Positions 6,725 through 12,605 of a stretch of 12,605 bases of DNA are shown here, one piece after another. Location: assembly GCA_031284225.1 (NCBI GenBank), contig JAITAH010000412.1, positions 1-12,605 on the forward strand, in the 5' to 3' direction. The stretch comes from Dysgonamonadaceae bacterium (lineage in GTDB: Bacteria > Bacteroidota > Bacteroidia > Bacteroidales > Azobacteroidaceae). Under the pieces are notes generated by a model. The model was not told the origin of the DNA and searched no databases. It was given only the letters and a program-made list of their open reading frames with translations. A program made the position numbers and the translations under genes. Position 1 is the first letter of the stretch. Each line of letters opens with the position of its first letter.

Positions 6725-6833
6725 TTCTATTGACATATATGCCCTGTATGGGCATTTTTAAGCAGTCCGTATATTTTTTCCGCATTTCCTCCGGCATTAA
6801 CCCTTGCCCTTTAGGGCATCCATGTCAATAGAA
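6725..6833. repeat. MITE-like element with 20-base inverted arms
   Basis: The left arm (6725-6744, TTCTATTGACATATATGCCC) and the reverse complement of the right arm (6814-6833) match at 18 of 20 bases, including a perfect TTCTATTGACAT. Each arm runs into its own small hairpin (ATGCCC/GGGCAT at 6739-6755; TGCCC/GGGCA at 6805-6818), so the repeated unit is about 30 bases, present twice head-to-head across 109 bases. There is no coding capacity inside. It resembles a non-autonomous insertion element or an intergenic repeat family. I see no clear target-site duplication. Confidence 0.5.
6739..6760 (+). terminator. Possible terminator of the ibrA-ibrB operon
   Basis: The stem ATGCCC / GGGCAT with loop TGTAT is followed directly by a T-run (TTTTT ending at 6759). 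It lies 45 bases after the ibrB stop. The stem is only 6 base pairs, and the same hairpin is part of the inverted-repeat element, so termination may be incidental. Confidence 0.4.
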
Positions 6834-6857
6834 TTAGCATTATCCCTACCATCACAA

Positions 6858-6873
6858 AACCTCGTTAGAGGTT
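6858..6873. repeat. Small palindrome
   Basis: AACCTC and GAGGTT form a perfect 6-base-pair stem around the loop GTTA, 24 bases right of the inverted-repeat element. There is no T-tail. It may be a further part of the same repeat family or chance. Confidence 0.3.
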
Positions 6874-6930
6874 GCCTGTTGATTCAACCGGCTTACAAAC
6901 GCAACGACAATGGATGCCGTCGCTTCGAAT

Positions 6931-6963
6931 AGAAAAACGCCTCCGAACTGCTTCGGAAGCGTT
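6931..6963 (-). terminator. Rho-independent terminator of tRNA-Arg
   Basis: On the minus strand AACGCTTCCGAA and TTCGGAGGCGTT pair over 12 positions (one G-T pair) around the loop GCAG, followed by TTTCT to 6931. It starts 13 bases past the tRNA-Arg 3' end, the expected place for an intrinsic terminator. Confidence 0.82.
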
Positions 6964-6976
6964 AACTTGCTTTCTG

Positions 6977-7050
6977 TGACTCCGGAGGGATTCAAACCCC
7001 CAACCTTCTGATCCGTAGTCAGATGCTCTATTCAGTTGAGCTACGGAGCC
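6977..7050 (-). tRNA. trnR-ACG: tRNA-Arg (anticodon ACG)
   Basis: A complete 74-base cloverleaf on the minus strand. Acceptor GGCTCCG pairs with CGGAGTC (one G-T pair), discriminator A. The D arm carries AGCTCAACTGAATAGAGC. Anticodon stem TCTGA/TCAGA encloses loop CTACGGA with anticodon ACG, read as ICG after deamination by TadA. The T arm has GGGGG, loop TTTGAAT, CCCTC. CCA is not encoded. It has its own promoter (7070-7100) and terminator (6931-6963). Confidence 0.96.
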
Positions 7051-7069
7051 TTTCCTGCTTTTGCGTCGG

Positions 7070-7100
7070 CAAAGGTAAATCATATTTTCGGATTGTGCAA
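7070..7100 (-). promoter_or_regulatory. Promoter of tRNA-Arg
   Basis: On the minus strand TTG (7100-7098) and TACCTTTG (7077-7070) are 20 bases apart, matching the Bacteroidetes consensus. The box ends 19 bases before the tRNA 5' end. It sits in the 67-base gap after the patatin gene, in the same direction, so the tRNA does not depend on read-through. Confidence 0.75.
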
Positions 7101-7117
7101 CTATTTGTCGGGAAAAA

Positions 7118-9409
7118 TTACTGGATAAATTTGGGGCCAAAAATCAGGTATCCGATGTTCAGGCCGACATTTCCGCTGTTTTTCGGATAACTGTAATGAT
7201 TGACATACAAACTGACGCTCATGAACGACAACTGGGCAACCAGGCTGATTTCGCCCCAATACGCCGGACTGGTGAACAGTTTTCCATAATAAGCTTTGTT
7301 GTCTTCTCCCCGCTTGATCGGATAGAGAGGCAAAAATCCGTAAAAATCGCCCCGCAGGTGGAACGTCGGATTCAATTTCAGAATCGGAATTAATCCGCCG
7401 GCAATGTACTGGTTGGCATGGAATGCTTCGTTGAAAATCAATTTACTGTGCGGGGTAGGGGTGAAGCCCGGCGCCTGTAAGACAGAAGCGGTATAATTAC
7501 TCCACAGGTTTTTACTGGACGCCATGCCTTCTATCCAATATCCTAAATTGAAACGCGGATGTAGGGTGTGATAATTATTTAACAGCGCCTGCAATTGGAT
7601 ATACGATTGAGAAAACTGCTTCGGCGTTTGCTTGTTTTTAGCGAGATAAAAAGTTTCTGTTCCCGAAATGTATTGAGCATACACTTTATGCTGCTGCCCG
7701 CTGATCGGAAATTGTTTGGCGTTCAACGAATTTTTGCGATAATAGAGGCCGAAATTAAACAAATTGTATTTGCTCCGATCATATTCCGCCCCCAAATACG
7801 ATTTATTTTGATAATATTTATCTTCCAGCAGTCCGTATCCCACCATTAGATTCGTTTTTGCATTTACGAGAAAGGGCAAACCGACGCCGATTTTCCCAAA
7901 AAACTCCCGCTGATTGGAAAACGTCGCCAAATCGGTATCGATAAACAATTTTTCGCTCTCGTAAAATTTCCGAACATCGTATGACAAAATGCCCGCCACA
8001 TCCAGAGGGATGTTCGACGGGATTTCCAGTTTTCCGTAAAAAGTAAATCCGTTGTAGGCATTCCCCAGTTGAGCGTCCAGATTAAACGTAGTGGACAATT
8101 CGGTCAAACTTTGGTATCCGGCGCCCAAATAAATCTGATTGGCGCTCATCGACGAAATATTTCCGCCGAAAGCCGACGTCATTTCATTTTTGATTTTAAC
8201 ATCCAAATACAAATCAAACGTTTGAGTTTCATAATTGTATTCGGCATGAGGCATAATTTCCTTGATTTTGGGATTCATCAGTAATTGAAAATAGGTGCGC
8301 TTAAAATCTTGAATAGAAAAACTGTTGTCGTTGCTCCGGTGGATTCTACTGATGATGTATCTTTCCTGCGATTCGGTCGTCCCCGAAATGTAAACCCGTT
8401 TGAAAATCAGCGGCGGCAACTGCTCCTTATAATTTTTGCGGCGGGCGGTTACTTCTGCTAACGGGACCCGTCGCTGGATTCTTCCCTGGATAGAATCGAG
8501 CATTTCCATAGTGGTACGGTATCCCAGGTTGAACAGGGTTTGCGCTTTATCGAAATCCAGCAGGCCAACGTCTTCCAACTGAAACCGCATCATAATTCCG
8601 TCGGCCGGATCGACCTGATAATCCGTTTTTTGCATCACCATATTTTCCATTTGGTCGTAAATACTTTGTTGAACCGGTTTTTTTTTCGGAGTCGATCCCG
8701 CCACCACGGAACCGATGATAAAACCGGGGCGCCAAGCCTCTTTCATCGGATGAATCGGAAAATTATCGTAGATACCGCCATCCCACAAAGGAATATCATC
8801 TTTGATAATCGGTTTGAAAACTAATGGGAAAGACATAGACGCCCGGACGGCGTCCCCCAGATCGCCGTTGCGGAAAATGAGCGGCCGTTTATTATAAACG
8901 TCCGACGCCACACAAAGGAAAGGTACGAACAGATTGTCGAAATTTTCTTCGCATTGCGCATTCGCCTGAGCATACAGCTGAAGAAAAGCCTGGTTCATCT
9001 GTATCGGATTAACCAGACTGTTAGGCAATAGCGAACCGGTAGTAAGAACCGAATCTTTCAACGGAATATTCAATTGCATAAACGATGGATTTTCCGCCCT
9101 TTTCCAAAAATAATACTGATAATTTTCTTCGACTTTGCCGGTTTGCCAGTAGTAAAAATCTTCCGACATAAATAATTGCAGCATCTCGTCGGGCGAATAG
9201 CCCATCGCATACAAACTGCCGATAATCGCGCCGATGGATGTTCCGGAAATATAATCGATCGGAATATTATGCTCTTCCAACGCTTTGATAATGCCAATGT
9301 GTACGGCGCCTTTCGCTCCTCCTCCACTCAATACCAGCCCCACATTCTGCGAAAAGGCCGAAATGACCCATAGACTGCACAAAATTGCGGATAAAATTAT
9401 CTTTTTCAT
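7118..9409 (-). CDS. Patatin-like phospholipase fused to POTRA and outer-membrane barrel (PlpD-like, type Vd)
   Basis: A 763-residue secreted protein. The signal peptide is at 1-21 (MKKIILSAILCSLWVISAFSQ). The patatin domain at ~22-225 has the oxyanion-hole 'SGGGAKG' at 28-34, the nucleophile motif 'GTSIG' with Ser58, and the partner 'DGG' with Asp210, so the Ser-Asp dyad is complete. A POTRA-like segment ('FKRVYISG' at ~336-343 to ~407) precedes a C-terminal ~350-residue barrel of alternating aromatic strands ending 'GLNIGYLIFGPKFIQ', as in the BamA/TpsB (Omp85) superfamily. This is the patatin-POTRA-barrel layout of PlpD, a type V(d) self-exported phospholipase; in Bacteroidetes it is common and may stay cell-attached. 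I chose the ATG at 9409 because the in-frame codon three triplets upstream is TTG, and the ATG gives a standard signal peptide. A -7 box lies at 9437-9430. The substrate (outer-membrane or host phospholipid) is inferred from the family. Confidence 0.93.
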   Translation of the reverse strand: MKKIILSAILCSLWVISAFSQNVGLVLSGGGAKGAVHIGIIKALEEHNIPIDYISGTSIGAIIGSLYAMGYSPDEMLQLFMSEDFYYWQTGKVEENYQYYFWKRAENPSFMQLNIPLKDSVLTTGSLLPNSLVNPIQMNQAFLQLYAQANAQCEENFDNLFVPFLCVASDVYNKRPLIFRNGDLGDAVRASMSFPLVFKPIIKDDIPLWDGGIYDNFPIHPMKEAWRPGFIIGSVVAGSTPKKKPVQQSIYDQMENMVMQKTDYQVDPADGIMMRFQLEDVGLLDFDKAQTLFNLGYRTTMEMLDSIQGRIQRRVPLAEVTARRKNYKEQLPPLIFKRVYISGTTESQERYIISRIHRSNDNSFSIQDFKRTYFQLLMNPKIKEIMPHAEYNYETQTFDLYLDVKIKNEMTSAFGGNISSMSANQIYLGAGYQSLTELSTTFNLDAQLGNAYNGFTFYGKLEIPSNIPLDVAGILSYDVRKFYESEKLFIDTDLATFSNQREFFGKIGVGLPFLVNAKTNLMVGYGLLEDKYYQNKSYLGAEYDRSKYNLFNFGLYYRKNSLNAKQFPISGQQHKVYAQYISGTETFYLAKNKQTPKQFSQSYIQLQALLNNYHTLHPRFNLGYWIEGMASSKNLWSNYTASVLQAPGFTPTPHSKLIFNEAFHANQYIAGGLIPILKLNPTFHLRGDFYGFLPLYPIKRGEDNKAYYGKLFTSPAYWGEISLVAQLSFMSVSLYVNHYSYPKNSGNVGLNIGYLIFGPKFIQ

Positions 9410-9429
9410 TCTTCTCAAAATTTTCGGAG

Positions 9430-9437
9430 CAAATATA
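9430..9437 (-). promoter_or_regulatory. Promoter -7 box of the patatin gene
   Basis: The minus strand reads TATATTTG, matching TAnnTTTG, 20 bases before the ATG at 9409. No TTG is visible 19-20 bases upstream, so the -33 half is missing or degenerate. Confidence 0.5.
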
Positions 9438-9537
9438 GCGATAATTCTTTTTAAATGATTTAATTTTGTAAAATATCAATAAATATAACTTTCAAAAGAT
9501 ATACAATGTTGCGATTAATACAAATACGTCAAATTAT

Positions 9538-11637
9538 ATGAACAAAGTTAGTTTATTCGTCTTATTCATTCTATTCTCAGTATCTATGATGCAAGCAAAA
9601 AACCCGCTTTTAAGCAAGTACAACACGCCACGCGGAACTATTCCGTTCAAGGAAATCCAGGTAAATCAGTATGAACCGGCTTTCGAGGAAGCCATGAAAC
9701 GGCATAACCGGGAAATTCAACAAATCATCGACAACAAGGAACTGCCGACATTCCAAAACACAATTGAAGTTCTGGAATACTCCGGCCAATGGCTCGATCG
9801 AGCAAGTAACGTGTTCTTTAATCTGCTCAGTGCGGAAAGTTCCGATGCAATGATGGAAATTGCCCAACGGATTCAACCGAAATTAACGGAACATTCCAAT
9901 AATATTACTTTGAATGAAGCATTATTTCAACGAGTAAAAGCCGTTTATGACGCCTACAGTAAAGAAAACGCTATCCTTTCCCTCACGAAAGAACAGCAAC
10001 GTCTGCTTCAAAAAACATACGACAGCTTTATTGATCACGGCGCAGGCCTGAATGCGGAAGAAAAAGATCAATACCGCACATTATCTTCACAATTAAGCGC
10101 ATACACATTAAATTTCGAACAAAATGTCCTGAATGCCACCAATGCCTATACTTTATTACTAACGGATGAAAAAGATTTAGCAGGGTTGCCGCAAACCATT
10201 ATTGCCGCCGCCGCTCAAAAAGCGAAAGAAAACGAAAAAATCGGTTGGATATTCGATTTATCTGCGCCCAGTTACACCGCTTTTATGAAGTACTCGTCGA
10301 ATCGCGATTTACGAAAAGAACTTTATATAGCCTACAACGGAAAATGCGTCGGCGGCGAATTTGATAATCTCGAAAACGCGAAAGGTATCGTCAATTCTCG
10401 CTTGGCCATTGCCAATCTGATGGGTTACCCGTCGTATGCCGAATACGTCTTGCGTAAACGGATGGCCGCCAATGCTCAAAATGTATATGATTTATTGAAT
10501 GAACTGTTAGCCGGATTTACCCCGTCTGCCCGCGAAGAATACAAAGAAATCGAAGGATTTGCCATTGGTAAAGAAGTAAAAAACATAGAAATAACGCCCT
10601 ACGACTGGTCGTATTATTCCGAACAGCTCCGGAACGCCAAATTCGATGTAAATGATGAAATGACCCGTCCGTATTTTGAACTGGAACGTGTGAAGAAAGG
10701 CGTGTTCGGATTAGCGACTACGCTGTATGGACTCACATTCAAAAAAAATCCCCAAATACAAGTTTATCAAGAAGATGTAGAAGCCTTTGAAGTGTATGAT
10801 AAAGACGGAAAATACATGGCCGTACTTTATACCGATTTCTTCCCGCGAGCCGGAAAACGCGCCGGCGCATGGATGACCGAATTTCAAGCGCAGGGAGTTC
10901 GAGATGGAAAAACCGTTCGTCCGCATATTTCTTTGGTGATGAATTTTACTAAACCGACGGGTACCCAACCGGCGTTGCTGACTTTTTACGAAGTCTCCAC
11001 CTTTTTGCATGAATTTGGTCATTCGCTACATGGAATATTGGCCAATACAACTTATCCCAGCCTGTCGGGAACCAACGTTTACCGCGATTTTGTGGAACTG
11101 CCTTCTCAGTTCATGGAAAATTTCCTGTTGGAAAAAGAATACTTGGATAGTTTGGCCGTTCATTATCAAACCGGCGAGAAAATACCGCAGGATTTAGTGC
11201 AAAAACTCATCAATGCCGCTAACTTTAATACAGGATATGCTTGTCTGCGACAATTAAGTTTTGGTTTATTGGATATGGCTTATCACACAATCACCCAGCC
11301 ATTAACCGGAACGATAGCGCCTTTTGAGTACGAAGCCGTTCGACCGACAACCGTTGTGCCTTATCTGGAAGGAGCTTTGATATCGCCGGCATTCAGTCAT
11401 ATTTTTTCAGGAGGATATGCCGCCGGTTACTATTCCTACAAATGGGCGGAAGTGTTGGACGCCGACGCCTTTGCCCTGTTCAAAGAAAAGGGTATTTTTA
11501 ATCCGGAAATCGCACAATCTTTCCGCGAATTGCTTTCAAAAGGAGGTACGGAAGATCCGATGGAACTCTATGTGAAGTTCCGGGGAAAAAAACCGACTAC
11601 GGAAGCTTTGATGCGCCGAAGTGGAATCAGAAAATAA
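9538..11637 (+). CDS. dcp: M3 family zinc metallopeptidase (peptidyl-dipeptidase Dcp type), secreted
   Basis: A 699-residue thimet-oligopeptidase-family (M3) enzyme, close to the usual length of Dcp/OpdA. It cleaves short peptides; Dcp removes C-terminal dipeptides. The zinc site is complete: 'HEFGH' with His491, Glu492 and His495, and the third ligand Glu520 in 'RDFVELPSQ'. The N-terminal helical half (~25-330) carries 'LGYPS'-type 'NLMGYPSYAEYVLRKRMA' at 293-310; 'TFYEVSTFLHEFGHSLHG' marks the catalytic core. A hydrophobic start with 'MMQAKN' near residue 20 suggests export to the periplasm, unlike cytoplasmic E. coli OpdA. The ATG at 9538 gives this signal peptide. A weak promoter match, TAACTTTC at 9486-9493, lies upstream. 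The next gene, a paralogue, begins 14 bases after the stop, so the two likely form one operon. Confidence 0.94.
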   Translation: MNKVSLFVLFILFSVSMMQAKNPLLSKYNTPRGTIPFKEIQVNQYEPAFEEAMKRHNREIQQIIDNKELPTFQNTIEVLEYSGQWLDRASNVFFNLLSAESSDAMMEIAQRIQPKLTEHSNNITLNEALFQRVKAVYDAYSKENAILSLTKEQQRLLQKTYDSFIDHGAGLNAEEKDQYRTLSSQLSAYTLNFEQNVLNATNAYTLLLTDEKDLAGLPQTIIAAAAQKAKENEKIGWIFDLSAPSYTAFMKYSSNRDLRKELYIAYNGKCVGGEFDNLENAKGIVNSRLAIANLMGYPSYAEYVLRKRMAANAQNVYDLLNELLAGFTPSAREEYKEIEGFAIGKEVKNIEITPYDWSYYSEQLRNAKFDVNDEMTRPYFELERVKKGVFGLATTLYGLTFKKNPQIQVYQEDVEAFEVYDKDGKYMAVLYTDFFPRAGKRAGAWMTEFQAQGVRDGKTVRPHISLVMNFTKPTGTQPALLTFYEVSTFLHEFGHSLHGILANTTYPSLSGTNVYRDFVELPSQFMENFLLEKEYLDSLAVHYQTGEKIPQDLVQKLINAANFNTGYACLRQLSFGLLDMAYHTITQPLTGTIAPFEYEAVRPTTVVPYLEGALISPAFSHIFSGGYAAGYYSYKWAEVLDADAFALFKEKGIFNPEIAQSFRELLSKGGTEDPMELYVKFRGKKPTTEALMRRSGIRK

Positions 11638-11651
11638 AATTCAAATAATAT

Positions 11652-12605
11652 ATGAATATGAAAAAAACAAATTTTTTAGTAATTACTGTATTAACAGTGT
11701 TTTGTATGACTGCTTGTAAAGACAAACGACCGGCAAATCCCTTCTTCGAAAAATGGGAAACTGCCTACGAAATTCCTCCCTTCGATCGGATCGCCGTATC
11801 GGATTACCGCGAAGCCTTTTTGAAAGGCATGGAAGAACAAACGGCCGAAGTTGAGGCCATTGTGAAAAATCCGGAAACGCCATCGTTTGAAAACACTCTG
11901 GTAGCGCTGGACGCATCGGGTCAATTATTAACTAAGGTAACCGGCGTGTTTTTCGCCGAATCCAGTTCCAACGGCACGGATGAAATTCTCGCGCTGGAAA
12001 GCGAAATAATTCCCTTGCTGACGCAACATAGCGATAAAATCTATATGGATACGCAGTTGTTTGAAAAAGTAAAGTATGTCCAGGAACATACCGATAGCGC
12101 CGCTCTCGCTCCGGAAGACTACCGGCTGTTGCACGAAACTTATTTGGATTTTGTTCGCAACGGCGTCAATCTGCCCGAAGACAAAGCATTAGAATTGAAA
12201 AAAATCAATGAAGAATTATCCAAATTGGAAAATAAATTCGGACAAAACGTATTGAGCGAAACCGGTTCCTATCGTTTAATTATCGACAATAAAGACGACT
12301 TATCCGGACTTTCCGTCGGATTGATTGCCTCGGCAGCTCATCGTGCCGAAAAAGCCGACTTGGAAGGCAAATGGGTATTCGGCTTGGACAATCCCAGCAT
12401 CATGCCATTTTTGGCTTCCTCCGATAATAAAGAGTTGAGAAACAAACTACTAACGGCTTATCTGAATCGCTGTAACAATAACAACGAATACGACAACAAG
12501 GAAAATCTGAAAAACATCGTTCTTCTGCGCGATAAGAAAGCCAAATTATTGGGTTATCCTAATTTTGCCGAATATATTCTGGAACGGCGAATGGCTAAAA
12601 ATTCC
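11652..12605 (+). CDS. Second M3 family metallopeptidase, predicted lipoprotein (3' end off window)
   Basis: The frame from the ATG at 11652 (or 11658) is open through the right edge, giving 318 residues of the N-terminal half of an M3 peptidase. A lipoprotein-type signal ends at Cys22 ('CMTAC' followed by KDK). The mature part tracks the preceding gene closely: 'NPFFEKWETAYEIPPFDRI' against its 'NPLLSKYNTPRGTIPFKEI', 'PETPSFENTL' against 'KELPTFQNTI', and 'LLGYPNFAEYILERRMAKN' against 'LMGYPSYAEYVLRKRMAAN'. The HEXXH zinc site would be beyond the edge. It is thus a tandem paralogue, probably tethered to a membrane while the first is soluble. Together they suggest stepwise peptide breakdown in the envelope. 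Confidence 0.9.
   Translation, partial: MNMKKTNFLVITVLTVFCMTACKDKRPANPFFEKWETAYEIPPFDRIAVSDYREAFLKGMEEQTAEVEAIVKNPETPSFENTLVALDASGQLLTKVTGVFFAESSSNGTDEILALESEIIPLLTQHSDKIYMDTQLFEKVKYVQEHTDSAALAPEDYRLLHETYLDFVRNGVNLPEDKALELKKINEELSKLENKFGQNVLSETGSYRLIIDNKDDLSGLSVGLIASAAHRAEKADLEGKWVFGLDNPSIMPFLASSDNKELRNKLLTAYLNRCNNNNEYDNKENLKNIVLLRDKKAKLLGYPNFAEYILERRMAKNS

Noticed and set aside
6865..7140. Minus-strand 91-codon frame across tRNA-Arg
   Set aside because: It crosses the tRNA and its terminator; its 'SVAQLNRASDYGSEGWGFESLRSH'-like content is the familiar false translation of a tRNA gene.

Overview
The window looks like chromosomal DNA of a member of the Bacteroidetes, most likely Bacteroidales. 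Five observations support this. Several genes are preceded by the Bacteroidetes promoter pattern, a -7 box TAnnTTTG with a TTG about 19-20 bases upstream (1470-1499, 3904-3933, 3937-3967, 7070-7100). Start codons lack clear Shine-Dalgarno sequences. The tRNA genes do not encode CCA. Envelope genes (patatin fused to an outer-membrane barrel, secreted M3 peptidases, a DUF3298-type lipoprotein) are of kinds common in that group. GC is moderate, with AT-rich intergenic stretches.

Layout. 1-1150 (minus, runs off the left edge): an N-6 adenine DNA methylase with an N-terminal restriction-nuclease-like domain, from a restriction-modification locus. 1151-1524: a non-genic gap with a good -7 box for the methylase, a 110-base leader with a small upstream ORF, a short orphan coding remnant, and the promoter of the next gene. 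1525-2394 (plus): an LpxL/HtrB-family lipid acyltransferase, convergent with a two-gene minus-strand operon at 3880-2414 (lipoprotein, then rsmG). 3984-4056: tRNA-Gly(GCC), transcribed divergently from that operon with back-to-back promoters.

4261-6694 (plus): a compact three-gene cassette between two convergent tRNA genes. It encodes a small GNAT-like protein, a PP-loop 'PAPS-reductase-like' ATPase of the IbrA/DUF3440 type, and a ParB-like protein of the IbrB type. Both junctions are 4-base ATGA overlaps, so the genes are probably translationally coupled. IbrA/IbrB-type pairs are known from mobile elements and their biochemical role is unclear, which makes this the most interesting part of the window. 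4057-4260, upstream of it, is very AT-rich and I see no gene there.

6695-6976 holds a T-tailed hairpin, a ~109-base element bounded by near-identical inverted 20-base arms (MITE-like), another small palindrome, and the terminator of tRNA-Arg(ACG), which lies at 6977-7050 on the minus strand. 7118-9409 (minus) is a 763-residue patatin-POTRA-barrel protein. Divergent from it are two tandem M3 metallopeptidases (9538-11637, and 11652 onward, cut by the right edge), one with a classical signal peptide and one predicted lipoprotein; they probably form an operon for peptide degradation in the cell envelope.
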